The notes beneath the pieces were generated by a model, which saw nothing but the letters and a program-made list of their open reading frames with translations, did not search any database and was not told the origin of the DNA. From Agrococcus sp. SGAir0287 (GTDB taxonomy: Bacteria; Actinomycetota; Actinomycetes; Actinomycetales; Microbacteriaceae): a stretch of 64,000 nt of DNA. The stretch lies in assembly GCF_005484985.1 (NCBI RefSeq), contig NZ_CP027942.1, forward strand, positions 1,674,001 to 1,738,000, read 5' to 3'. The position numbers and the translations under genes are program-made. Each line of letters starts with the position of its first letter. The first letter of the stretch is position 1. Below, piece after piece: positions 39,014 to 47,258 of the stretch.

Positions 39014-40005
39014 CCACCCTGCACGTCCCCGCGAGCCGACCCGGCTCGCGCATCCTCTCGGTCGGCGCCGCGCGTGGCGACCTCGACGTCCCGAACGACG
39101 ACCTCGTCGGTCCGATCGACTCGTCCGACGAGTGGATCCGCCAGCGCACCGGCATCGTGTCGCGCAAGCGCGCGTCCGCCGAGCTGTCGCTGCTCGACAT
39201 GGCGAAGGCCGCCGCCGACGAGGCGATCGCGAAGGCGGGCATCGAGCCGACGCAGATCGGCGCCGTCATCGTGTCGACGGTCTCGCACCATCTCGCGACG
39301 CCCTCCCTCGCCTCGCTGCTCGCCGACCGCATCGGTGCGACGCCCGCAGCCGCCTACGACATCTCGGCCGCGTGCGCCGGCTACGCCTACGGCGTCGCGC
39401 AGGCCGACGCCCTCGTGCGCTCGGGCACGAACGACTACGTGCTCGTCGTCGGCGCGGAGCGCATGTCCGACATCATCGATCCCACCGATCGATCGATCTC
39501 GTTCCTGCTCGGCGACGGCGCGGGCGCCGTGGTCGTCGGCCCGTCGGACACGCCCGGGATCTCGAAGAGCATCTGGGGATCCGACGGCTCGAAGTGGGAC
39601 GCGATCCGCATGACCTCGTCGTACGCGGAGGCCGCGCAGACGGGCGTCTGGCCGACGCTGCGCCAGGACGGCCAGACCGTGTTCCGCTGGGCCGTCTGGG
39701 AGATGGCGAAGGTCGCCAAGCGCGCGCTCGAGGAGGCCGGCGTCGGCCCTGAGGACCTCGCGGCCTTCATCCCCCACCAGGCCAACATGCGCATCGTCGA
39801 CGAGTTCGCGAAGCAGCTGAGGCTGCCCGACACCGTCGCCATCGCGCGCGACATCGAGACGATGGGCAACACGTCCGCCGCCTCGATCCCGCTCGCGACC
39901 CACCGACTGCTCGAGGAGCACCCCGAGCTCTCCGGCGGCCTCGCCCTCCAGATCGGCTTCGGCGCCGGCCTGGTCTATGGCGCGCAGGTCGTCGTCCTCC
40001 CATAG
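39010..40005 (+). CDS. fabH: beta-ketoacyl-ACP synthase III
   Basis: A 331-residue condensing enzyme that starts fatty acid chains by joining an acyl-CoA primer to malonyl-ACP. The triad is visible: Cys122 in SAACAGYAYG, His in FIPHQANMRIV and Asn in MGNTSAASIP. The N-terminal DSSDEWIRQRTGI motif and the C-terminal IGFGAGLVYG are also typical. In actinobacteria FabH often prefers branched primers, which would fit anteiso/iso lipids, but that is not shown here. ATGA overlap with fabD; the stop overlaps an internal promoter for acpP. Confidence 0.96.
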   Translation: MTTLHVPASRPGSRILSVGAARGDLDVPNDDLVGPIDSSDEWIRQRTGIVSRKRASAELSLLDMAKAAADEAIAKAGIEPTQIGAVIVSTVSHHLATPSLASLLADRIGATPAAAYDISAACAGYAYGVAQADALVRSGTNDYVLVVGAERMSDIIDPTDRSISFLLGDGAGAVVVGPSDTPGISKSIWGSDGSKWDAIRMTSSYAEAAQTGVWPTLRQDGQTVFRWAVWEMAKVAKRALEEAGVGPEDLAAFIPHQANMRIVDEFAKQLRLPDTVAIARDIETMGNTSAASIPLATHRLLEEHPELSGGLALQIGFGAGLVYGAQVVVLP

Positions 40006-40008
40006 GCT
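40003..40008 (+). promoter_or_regulatory. candidate internal -10 element for acpP
   Basis: TAGGCT overlaps the fabH stop codon and lies 32 nt before the acpP ATG, which has a gaaggaga ribosome-binding site. It could supply extra acyl carrier protein message. Confidence 0.45.
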
Positions 40009-40040
40009 CATAGCCGCTACCGCACTGAAGGAGAAGAACG

Positions 40041-40289
40041 ATGGCACTGACCAACGATGAGGTCCTCGCTGGGCTCGCAGAGCTCGTGAACGACGAGACC
40101 GGCATCTCGGTCGAGAACGTCCAGCTCGAGAAGTCGTTCACGGACGACCTGGACATCGACTCCATCTCGATGATGACGATCGTCGTCAACGCCGAGGAGA
40201 AGTTCGACGTGAAGATCCCCGACGACGAGGTGAAGAACCTCAAGACCGTCGGCGACGCCGTCACGTTCATCACGAACGCGCAGTCCTGA
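40041..40289 (+). CDS. acpP: acyl carrier protein
   Basis: An 82-residue acidic four-helix protein. Ser41 in the DIDSISMM motif is the site for the 4'-phosphopantetheine arm that carries growing acyl chains. The sequence ends FITNAQS. It sits between fabH and fabF and has a good ribosome-binding site. A perfect hairpin directly after its stop separates it from fabF. Confidence 0.97.
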   Translation: MALTNDEVLAGLAELVNDETGISVENVQLEKSFTDDLDIDSISMMTIVVNAEEKFDVKIPDDEVKNLKTVGDAVTFITNAQS

Positions 40290-40297
40290 GCACGCGT

Positions 40298-40320
40298 GGG
40301 GCGACCGGAGCGGTCGCCCC
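40298..40320 (+). terminator. intra-operon hairpin between acpP and fabF
   Basis: A perfect 10-bp stem, ggggcgaccg and cggtcgcccc, with a 3-nt gag loop, starting 8 nt after the acpP stop. No U tract follows. It may act as a partial terminator or as a 3' stabiliser of the abundant acpP message. Confidence 0.55.
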
Positions 40321-40370
40321 ACTGCCATGCAGGCGCGACGCCGCGCCCCAAGACACGAGAGATCCCCTGC

Positions 40371-41606
40371 ATGACGAAGAAGATCGTCGTCACCGGCATC
40401 GGCGCGACGTCGCCGCTGGCCGGGACCATCCGCGAGACGTGGGATGCGCTGCTCGCCGGCGCATCCGGCGCACGCTCGCTCGAGCACCCCTGGGTCGCCG
40501 AGCTCGAGCTGCCCGTGACGTTCGCCGCCGAGGCCGCCGTGCGGCCCGACACCGTGCTCGAGCGCCCCGTCGCCAAGCGGCTCGACCCCTCGAGCCAGCT
40601 CGCCCTCGTCGCCGCCAAGGAGGCGTGGGAGGACGCGGGCTCGCCCGAGGTCGCACCCGAGCGCCTCGGCGTCGACTGGGCCACGGGCATCGGCGGCGTG
40701 TGGACGCTGCTCGACGCCTGGGACACCCTGCGCGAGAAGGGCCCGCGGCGCGTGCTGCCCATGACGGTCCCGATGCTCATGCCGAACGCGCCGTCGGCCG
40801 CCGTCTCGATGCACTTCGAGGCGCGCGCCTACGCCCGCACCGTCGCCTCCGCGTGCGCGTCGTCGACCGAGTCGATCGCGATGGCCTACGAGCACCTGCA
40901 GGCCGGTCTCGCCGACGTCGTCATCGCCGGCGGCTCGGAGTCGGCCATCCACCCCATCACGATCGCGTCGTTCGCGTCGATGCAGGCCCTGTCCCGTCGC
41001 AACGACGACCCGGCGCACGCCTCGCGGCCCTACGACGTCTCGCGCGACGGGTTCGTCATGGGCGAGGGCGGTGCCGCGCTCGTGCTCGAGACCGAGGAGC
41101 ACGCGCTCGCGCGCGGCGCACGCATCTACGCGGAGCTCGCCGGCGCGGGCGTCACCGCCGACTCGTACCACATCACCGCGCCCGAGCCCGAGGGCCTCGG
41201 CGCGAGCCGCGCCGTGCACGCCGCGCTCGCCCAGGCGGGCGCGTCGGTCGACGACGTCACCCACGTCAACGCCCACGCAACCTCGACGCCCGTCGGCGAC
41301 GTCGCCGAGGTGCGCGCCCTCGAGCGCGTGTTCGGCGAGCGCGCGCGAGAGATCCCCGTCTCCGCGACGAAGGGCGCGCACGGCCACCTGCTCGGCGGCA
41401 CGGGTGCGCTCGAGGCGGCGTTCACGGTGCTCGCGCTGCACCACCGCGTCGCGCCCCCGACGATCAACGTCGAGGAGCAGGATCCCGAGGCGCCGCTGTC
41501 GATCTCGTCGACGCCCGTCGAGCTCGGTGCGGGACCGCAGCTGGCGATCTCGAACTCGTTCGGCTTCGGCGGCCACAACGCCGTCGCCGCGTTCCGCAGC
41601 GTCTGA
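40371..41606 (+). CDS. fabF: beta-ketoacyl-ACP synthase II
   Basis: A 411-residue elongating condensing enzyme. The catalytic Cys162 lies in VASACASSTESIA, and the two His residues in VNAHATSTPVGD and GAHGHLLGGTGA. The Lys preceding the second His (ATKGAHGH) is also present. The N-terminus VVTGIGATSPLA is standard. It is the last gene of the fatty acid cluster and is followed by a strong hairpin. Confidence 0.96.
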   Translation: MTKKIVVTGIGATSPLAGTIRETWDALLAGASGARSLEHPWVAELELPVTFAAEAAVRPDTVLERPVAKRLDPSSQLALVAAKEAWEDAGSPEVAPERLGVDWATGIGGVWTLLDAWDTLREKGPRRVLPMTVPMLMPNAPSAAVSMHFEARAYARTVASACASSTESIAMAYEHLQAGLADVVIAGGSESAIHPITIASFASMQALSRRNDDPAHASRPYDVSRDGFVMGEGGAALVLETEEHALARGARIYAELAGAGVTADSYHITAPEPEGLGASRAVHAALAQAGASVDDVTHVNAHATSTPVGDVAEVRALERVFGERAREIPVSATKGAHGHLLGGTGALEAAFTVLALHHRVAPPTINVEEQDPEAPLSISSTPVELGAGPQLAISNSFGFGGHNAVAAFRSV

Positions 41607-41618
41607 CGCCACGCGCGC

Positions 41619-41648
41619 GAGGGCCCCGCCGTCTTCGGCGGGGCCCTC
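41619..41648. terminator. strong hairpin terminator after fabF
   Basis: gagggccccgcc (41619-41630) and ggcggggccctc (41637-41648) form a 12-bp perfect stem, extendable by one pair. There is no U tract, as is common in high-GC actinobacteria. It probably serves both fabF and the convergent DUF3145 gene. Confidence 0.75.
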
Positions 41649-41658
41649 GGCACGTCGT

Positions 41659-41715
41659 GCGCTCCCTTCGAGGCTCGCTTCGCTCGCACCTCACGGAGCG
41701 GTCGAAGGAGGGAGC
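41659..41715. repeat. single dispersed copy of the 9635-9953 palindromic repeat
   Basis: gctcccttcgaggctcgctt followed by cgctcgcacctcacggagcgg resembles the array core near 9635, with the variant bases t for g and acgg for aagg. Outer arms gctcccttc and gaaggagggagc surround it. It lies between the fabF terminator and the end of the DUF3145 gene. Confidence 0.7.
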
Positions 41716-41732
41716 ATCGCAGGAGCTTCGGC

Positions 41733-42239
41733 TCAGCCCGCCTTGTGCAGCCAGATGACGGGGCTCGCGTCGCTCGCGTGCCGGAACGCCTCGAGCTCGT
41801 CGTCCCAGTCGGTGCCGAGCGCCGTGCGCAGCTCGCGCTGGAGCGCCTCGACGTCGCGACCCGCGAGCTCGATGGCGGCCCGCACCCGGTGCTCCGAGAC
41901 GAGCACGGTGCCGAGCGCGTCGACGGTCGTGCGGGTCATGCCGAGGCTCGGCGTGTGCATCCAGCGCGAGCCCTCGACGCCGCCCTCCTCGGTCACCTCG
42001 AAGCGCACGTCGGGCCAGCCGCGGAGCGCGCTCGCGATCGCGGCGCCCGATCCCTCGGCGCCCTCCCAGGCCATCTCGGCGCGCCGGGCTCCCGGCAGCA
42101 CCGGCTGATCCTCCCAGCGGATGGCGGCGGGCTCCGCGAGGGCACGACCGATCGCCCACTCGATGTGTGGGCACAGCGCCTTCGGGGCAGCATGGATGAA
42201 CACCATGCCGCGGGCAGCGACTGCTTGCAGCGCACTCAT
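41733..42239 (-). CDS. DUF3145 family protein
   Basis: A 168-residue soluble protein characteristic of actinobacteria. Recognised by the N-terminal RGMVFIHAAPKALCPHIEWA segment, the central WEGAEGSGAAIASALRGW, and the SRWMHTPSLGM motif. Its function is unknown, but the gene is repeatedly found beside the fab cluster in actinobacteria as I recall, which suggests a link with lipid synthesis. The ATG has a good ribosome-binding site (ggaggt). It converges with fabF. Confidence 0.88.
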   Translation of the reverse strand: MSALQAVAARGMVFIHAAPKALCPHIEWAIGRALAEPAAIRWEDQPVLPGARRAEMAWEGAEGSGAAIASALRGWPDVRFEVTEEGGVEGSRWMHTPSLGMTRTTVDALGTVLVSEHRVRAAIELAGRDVEALQRELRTALGTDWDDELEAFRHASDASPVIWLHKAG

Positions 42240-42370
42240 GACTCGACCTCCGTTCGATGCGGCTTCCCCTCCGACCGAACGCGTCGACGGCATCAGTATG
42301 CGCCCAGGGCGCGTCGAATCACAACCCTGTCATGCCGCTGTGCGGCATCGATGCGACGGCGGACGTCGCC

Positions 42371-43159
42371 TCAGGCGGCGGCCGCGTCCGCGAAGCGCGG
42401 CCGCTGCTCCCCCGCCCGGATCGCGAACGGCAGCCGGTTCTGCGCAGGCGGCAGGGGGCAGTCGAACTGGTCGCTCATCGCGCACGGCGGCACGATCGCA
42501 CGGTTGAGGTCGAGCTCGACCGAGCCGTCGCGCCTGGGCCGGACGAAGAGGAATCGGCCCACGCCGTAGGTCTCGTCGCCCGTCGTGGCATCCGCGAAGA
42601 CGATCTGCAGCGCATCGCCGTCCGGCATCGCGAGCAGCGCCACCTCGTGCCCTTGGATCGTCGCGCGCACGGTGCCCGCCATCCGCTCGACGCGCTCGCC
42701 GCCCTGGCTGCGGCCCACGGTGGCCTCCACGCTCCCGGGCTCGAAGCGGCCCTCGACGACCCAGGCCGGATCGTGGTCGTACGTGGCGAAGCCCTCGAAG
42801 CGGGCGATCGCGTCGGACTCCGCGTCCCAGATGCGCACGCCCACGCCGCGGCCGCGTTGGATGACGTAGCCGGTGCGGGTGTCGTCGAAGCGCACCCGGC
42901 TCGGCGTCATGCCGTCGTGGGGATGGACGACGACGGTGCCGTCGACGACGCGACCGTCGACGGTGATCTCGTCGGCCTCGGTCGCGGTCAGGGCGACGCC
43001 GTCACCCGCAGGCGTCGGCGCCCAGGTGCCCGGGACGCCGTCGATCGTGGTCGGCCGCTCGATCCACGCGGTGGTGACGAGGGCGAGCGCTCCCTGCGCG
43101 GCCCGCACGCTCTGCTCGCGGCGGCGTCGGAACGCCGCGTGGTCCTGCTCGGAGCTCAT
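42371..43159 (-). CDS. DUF1684 family protein
   Basis: A 262-residue soluble protein of the DUF1684 family. Typical parts are an N-terminal helix with FRRRREQSVRA, a central beta-rich region with RGVGVRIWD, and the C-terminal GRFLFVRPRRDGSVELDLNR, followed by ALVPPCA-like IVPPCAMSDQFDCPLPP and NRLPFAI. The Cys residues in the last segment are conserved in the family. The function is unknown. A TAGGCT box lies 6 nt upstream of the ATG (43166-43171). Confidence 0.85.
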   Translation of the reverse strand: MSSEQDHAAFRRRREQSVRAAQGALALVTTAWIERPTTIDGVPGTWAPTPAGDGVALTATEADEITVDGRVVDGTVVVHPHDGMTPSRVRFDDTRTGYVIQRGRGVGVRIWDAESDAIARFEGFATYDHDPAWVVEGRFEPGSVEATVGRSQGGERVERMAGTVRATIQGHEVALLAMPDGDALQIVFADATTGDETYGVGRFLFVRPRRDGSVELDLNRAIVPPCAMSDQFDCPLPPAQNRLPFAIRAGEQRPRFADAAAA

Positions 43160-43211
43160 GCGACCAGCCTAGGCGCGTGCGAGGGCCATGTCGGGCACCG
43201 CGCGGTGCGCG

Positions 43212-44435
43212 TCAGGCGACGTGCGCGAACCAGAGCGCGAGCACCGCGAGGACGACCGTGACGGGTGCGACGACGACGCTGAGCAGCATGTAGCGACCCC
43301 ACGCGAGCGTGACGCCCATCGCGGCGAGCCGGTCGTGCCACAGCAGGATCGCGAGCGACGCCCACGGGGTGACGAGCGCGCCCGCGTTCACCCCGACGAG
43401 CAGCGCCGCCATGCGCTGCGGATCGGTGGCGAGCGGCTCGAGCGCGAGGTAGGCGGGCAGGTTGTCGACGCCGTTCGCCAGCAGGGCGCCGGAGCCCGCG
43501 AGCCGCAGCAGGTCGCCGAGCCCGTCGCCCGTCCCCACGACCGGCGCGAGCGCCGCGGCGAGCCCGCGCGCGTGCAGGGTCTCGACGACGAGGAAGAGCC
43601 CGACGGCGAGGAGCACGATCTGCCAGGGCACCAGGCTCCAGCGCACGGCGGAGCGTCGACGCACGGCGACGAGCACGAGCAGCAGCGCGGCGGCGACCGA
43701 GGCGGGGATCCACACCTCGATGCCGCTCACGAGCGCCGGGACGAGCAGGGCGACGACGACGCCCGCGCCGATCGTGAGCACCCGGTCCGGCTCGGCCTCG
43801 ACGGTCTGCCGCTCGAAGCGCACGGCGAGGCTCCGGCGATGCACGAGCGCGACGGCGACGACGGGCACGGCGATGCCGACGATCGCCGCCGGCGCCATGA
43901 GCGCCGCGAAGGCCCCGGGGCCGAGGTCCAGCCGGTGCTCGGCGAGCAGGTTCGTCAGGTTCGAGACGGGCAGCAGCAGCGAGCCGGTGTTCGCGAGCCA
44001 CACCGTCGTGAGCGCGAAGGGCAGCGGGTCGAGTCGCAGATGCCGCGCGAGCAGCACCACGACGGGCGTCAGCAGCACCGCGGTCGTGTCGAGCGAGAGC
44101 ATGATCGTCGCGACGGTCGCGAGGGCGACGACGAGGAGCCAGACGACCCACGCCCTGCCTGCGCCGATCGTGCCGAGCCGCTCGGCGATCGCGTGGAAGA
44201 CGCCCGCCACGGCCGCGAGCTCCGCGACGATCGTCGCGGCGACGACGAACAGCAGCACGGGCCAGGTCCGCTCGCCGATCTCGATCGCGGCGTCCGACGG
44301 CAGCACGCCCGTCGCGAGCAGCCCCGCGCCGACGACGACGAGCACGGCGCCGACGATGCCGATCCACGGCGCGCCGTGGAGGCGCTCCCTCATGGGCCGT
44401 CGTGCCGAGCCGACGTGCTCGACGTCGTCACGCAC
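43212..44435 (-). CDS. SLC13/ArsB-NhaD superfamily transporter
   Basis: A 407-residue membrane protein with about ten to eleven helices. The segments LSLDTTAVLLTPVVVLLAR and WLANTGSLLLPVSNLTNLLA are the repeated hairpin regions of the ArsB/NhaD/citrate transporter superfamily, and NGVDNLPAYLALEP and GVNAGALVTPWASLA are the matching parts of the second half. It could export arsenite or exchange sodium and protons; no arsenic genes adjoin it. The GTG start is 6 nt after a TACGAT box; an ATG 14 codons downstream (MRERLHG) is the alternative. Confidence 0.85.
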   Translation of the reverse strand: MRDDVEHVGSARRPMRERLHGAPWIGIVGAVLVVVGAGLLATGVLPSDAAIEIGERTWPVLLFVVAATIVAELAAVAGVFHAIAERLGTIGAGRAWVVWLLVVALATVATIMLSLDTTAVLLTPVVVLLARHLRLDPLPFALTTVWLANTGSLLLPVSNLTNLLAEHRLDLGPGAFAALMAPAAIVGIAVPVVAVALVHRRSLAVRFERQTVEAEPDRVLTIGAGVVVALLVPALVSGIEVWIPASVAAALLLVLVAVRRRSAVRWSLVPWQIVLLAVGLFLVVETLHARGLAAALAPVVGTGDGLGDLLRLAGSGALLANGVDNLPAYLALEPLATDPQRMAALLVGVNAGALVTPWASLAILLWHDRLAAMGVTLAWGRYMLLSVVVAPVTVVLAVLALWFAHVA

Positions 44436-44477
44436 GAACGCATCGTACGCCCGAGCGGGCGCGACGAGCGGCGCGGC

Positions 44478-45908
44478 TCAGCGACGCGGGTCGACCTGCT
44501 CGGCGGCCGGCTCGACCACCGACGCGTCGGCGACGGGCACCGACGCCGTCTGCCCGGCGTACTGCGCCGAGAGGATGCGGTACGAGCGGGTGAGGAAGGC
44601 GGCCGCGCCCAGCAGCATCGTGAGGACGCCGGTGACGAGGAAGACGAAGGCGATGCCGCGCGCCGCGCCCTCGCCGAGCAGCCAGCCGAACGTCTCCCGA
44701 CCGAGGTCGGAGTCCATGTACGGGATGATCGCGAACTCGGCGATCGGGGCGATGAGGAACGACGTGATCGGCGCCGCCGCCGCCTCGAACGCCTGCGCGA
44801 AGCCGAACACGCGCCCCTGACGCTGGAACGGCACGACCTTCTGGATCACGGTCTGCTCGGCCGCCTCGACGGCGGGCACGAGCGCCATCCACATCCAGAT
44901 GCCGACGGCGTAGAGCAGCCACCACTCGCGGATCGTGAAGAGCGCGCCGAGGATGCCCATGCCGACGACGAGGAGCAGCATCGTGCGGATCGGGTTGCGC
45001 CCGAGGCCCGTCCTCGCGATGACGGCGCCGCCCACGATGAAGCCCGTCGAGGCGACGCCGAGCACCAGGCCCCACAGCTCGACGGGGAAGAGCTCGAGGC
45101 CGTACGGATCCATGAGCGCCATGTAGACGCCGCCGAAGAGGTTGTTGAAGGTCGAGAACAGGATGAGCGCGAAGAGCCCGGGCGCCGCTCGCACGGCCGT
45201 GATCGCGCCGCGCAGGTCGACGGCACCCCGCCCCTCGCCGTCGGGCTCGGGCTGCGCCTCGGGGATGCGCACGACGAGCAGGTGCGCGAGGGCGAGCCCC
45301 GTCGCGACGACGGCGATGCCGAGCGTGATGCCCATGCCGAGCAGGCCGATCGCGAGGCCCGAGAAGACGCTCGTGATCATGAAGGCCACGCCCTGCACGG
45401 TGCCGACGAGGCCGTTGGCGTTCGCGCGACGCTCCTCGGGCACGAGGAGCGTCACCGTCGTCGACAGCGCGATGTTGCGCATGTTCTCGACCACGGCGCC
45501 GAAGAGGACTATGCCGGAGAAGAGCCAGAACCACGGGCCGCCGAGGTCGAGCAGCGCGGACTCGGGGAAGAGCAGGTACAGCACGCCCGCGATCGAGAAC
45601 GAGGCGAGCGTCACGACGCTCGAGAGCACCATGACGCGGTGCTTGCGGTGCCGGTCGACGATCGTGCCGAAGAGCATCGCGAACAGGGCGACGAGGAGCA
45701 TGTAGGCGCCGCCGATGATGCCCGTCGCGAGCACGGATCGCGTCTCGAGGTAGACCCAGAAGGTGAGGGCGAACCAGAGGAAGCTCGTCGTGACGTTGGC
45801 GACGAGCGTGTTGACGAGCACGTGGCCGAAGCGGCGCATGCCGTCGGCGGGCACGACGGGATTCGTCGTGGGCGGCGTCGCGGCTCCGCCAGGCTCGGGC
45901 TCGCTCAT
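44478..45908 (-). CDS. MFS transporter (DHA3/enterobactin-exporter type)
   Basis: A 476-residue 12-helix transporter with FGTIVDRHRKHRVMVLSS as loop 2-3 motif and LLVPEERRANANGLVG after helix 4, both typical of the MFS group that includes macrolide and siderophore exporters. The second half has VVPFQRQGRVFGFAQAFE. A hydrophilic N-terminus of 25 residues and an acidic tail flank the helices. The substrate is unknown. A TATGCT box lies 6 nt before the ATG (45915-45920). Confidence 0.87.
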   Translation of the reverse strand: MSEPEPGGAATPPTTNPVVPADGMRRFGHVLVNTLVANVTTSFLWFALTFWVYLETRSVLATGIIGGAYMLLVALFAMLFGTIVDRHRKHRVMVLSSVVTLASFSIAGVLYLLFPESALLDLGGPWFWLFSGIVLFGAVVENMRNIALSTTVTLLVPEERRANANGLVGTVQGVAFMITSVFSGLAIGLLGMGITLGIAVVATGLALAHLLVVRIPEAQPEPDGEGRGAVDLRGAITAVRAAPGLFALILFSTFNNLFGGVYMALMDPYGLELFPVELWGLVLGVASTGFIVGGAVIARTGLGRNPIRTMLLLVVGMGILGALFTIREWWLLYAVGIWMWMALVPAVEAAEQTVIQKVVPFQRQGRVFGFAQAFEAAAAPITSFLIAPIAEFAIIPYMDSDLGRETFGWLLGEGAARGIAFVFLVTGVLTMLLGAAAFLTRSYRILSAQYAGQTASVPVADASVVEPAAEQVDPRR

Positions 45909-45957
45909 GCGGGAAGCATAGGCGCGGCTACCGACGCGCGCAGGGGTGCCGGCGGGA

Positions 45958-47211
45958 TCAGGCGCCGAGATCGGCGAGCACCGCGCGCGCCACGCGATCG
46001 CCGGACACGAGCGCGCCCTGGATCGAGGCCGTGTCCCGATGGTCGCCCGCGACGTACATGCGCTCGCCCACGCGCGCGGGGCGCGTCGTGCGCAGCGGCG
46101 GCGGCTGCGCGGGCAGCGCGTGGCGCACGTCGTCGCGGCGCAGCAGCCGCCACGCGTCCACCTCCGCGCCCCACACGTGCCGCAGCTGCATCCGCACGTC
46201 CCGCTCGCTCGCGTCGCCGAGCAGGCACGTCGCCTCGACGAGGAAGCGACCGCGAGGCGCGTACGAGGGCGCGGTGCCCGAGACGACGGCCGTGTGCAGC
46301 ACCGGCCCCGAGCGCGTGCCGTCGAGATGCAGCATGCGCGAGCGCGTCGGCGAGGCGGGCGCGTCGAGCCACCAGGTCTGCAGACCGTGCGTCGTCGGCG
46401 GCTGGACGCCGGCGAGGGATGCGGCGCGCTCCGGGCCGACGGCGACCACCACCGCGTCCGCGCGCAGCGGATCGCCGCCTGCGACGTCGACGCGCACGCC
46501 CTCGCCGTCGTGCGTCACGCGCTCGGCGTCGTGCGCGAGCCGGATGCGCGCTCCCACGGTGCGCGCGCGCTGGGCGAGCTGCTCGGGGAGCGCCTGGATG
46601 CCGGCGGCCGGCAGCCCGGGGCGGCCGAGCGCGAACATGCGCACGAGCAGGCGCACGAAGGCGTCCGACGTCGTCCCGTCGCCCTCGGCGACGACGCCAG
46701 CCAGGAAGGGCTCGAGCACCTCGCGGCGCAGCGGCCCGCGCACGCCGAGCCGATCCCACTCCTCCGCCAGCCGCGCGTCGTCGCCGTCGCGTGCGGCGCG
46801 GATCGCGAGGCGCGGCGCCGCGATGGCGCCGCCCGACCACGCCGCGAGGGCGGCGAGCTCCCGGGCGTCGAGCAGACCGCTCGCGAGCGTCGCGCGCAGC
46901 CGCGAGGGGTGACGGGCGGGGTGGGCGAGCTCGACGAGCCCGTGCGTCCTGCGCACGCGCACGCCGACGGGGAACGAGGCCATGTCGAGCGCGTCGACGT
47001 CGACCCAGCGGCGCACGGCCGGGTATGCGGGATTCAGGACCTGGAACCCGCGGTCGAGCAGGAAGCCGTCGACGCGGTCGGTGCGCTGGCGTCCGCCCAC
47101 GCCATCCTGCGCCTCGAGCACGACGACGTCGAGGCCGGCGGCGGCCAGCACCGTCGCGGCGCGCAGGCCCGCGAGGCCGGCGCCCAGCACGATGACGTCG
47201 TGGCGGTCCAT
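45958..47211 (-). CDS. NAD(P)/FAD-dependent oxidoreductase, amine oxidase/phytoene desaturase-like
   Basis: A 417-residue flavoprotein starting with the Rossmann motif VIVLGAGLAGLRAATVLA and the GG doublet region VGGRQRTDRVDGFLLDRGFQ, where FLLDRGFQV fits the amine-oxidase/desaturase family. The C-terminal FAD segment is MYVAGDHRDTASIQGALVSG. Such proteins oxidise amines or desaturate isoprenoids; no carotenoid genes adjoin it, so substrate is open. A TAGCGT box lies 6 nt upstream of the ATG (47218-47223), another leaderless start. Confidence 0.87.
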   Translation of the reverse strand: MDRHDVIVLGAGLAGLRAATVLAAAGLDVVVLEAQDGVGGRQRTDRVDGFLLDRGFQVLNPAYPAVRRWVDVDALDMASFPVGVRVRRTHGLVELAHPARHPSRLRATLASGLLDARELAALAAWSGGAIAAPRLAIRAARDGDDARLAEEWDRLGVRGPLRREVLEPFLAGVVAEGDGTTSDAFVRLLVRMFALGRPGLPAAGIQALPEQLAQRARTVGARIRLAHDAERVTHDGEGVRVDVAGGDPLRADAVVVAVGPERAASLAGVQPPTTHGLQTWWLDAPASPTRSRMLHLDGTRSGPVLHTAVVSGTAPSYAPRGRFLVEATCLLGDASERDVRMQLRHVWGAEVDAWRLLRRDDVRHALPAQPPPLRTTRPARVGERMYVAGDHRDTASIQGALVSGDRVARAVLADLGA

Positions 47212-47258
47212 GCGTCGACGCTACGGGGCCCGCATGCGGGGCGCGAGGGGTGGCGCCG

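Noticed and set aside
42240..42370. Gap between DUF3145 and DUF1684 genes checked for a small gene or RNA
   Set aside because: No start with a ribosome-binding site and no convincing stem structure; it probably carries only 3' and promoter sequence.
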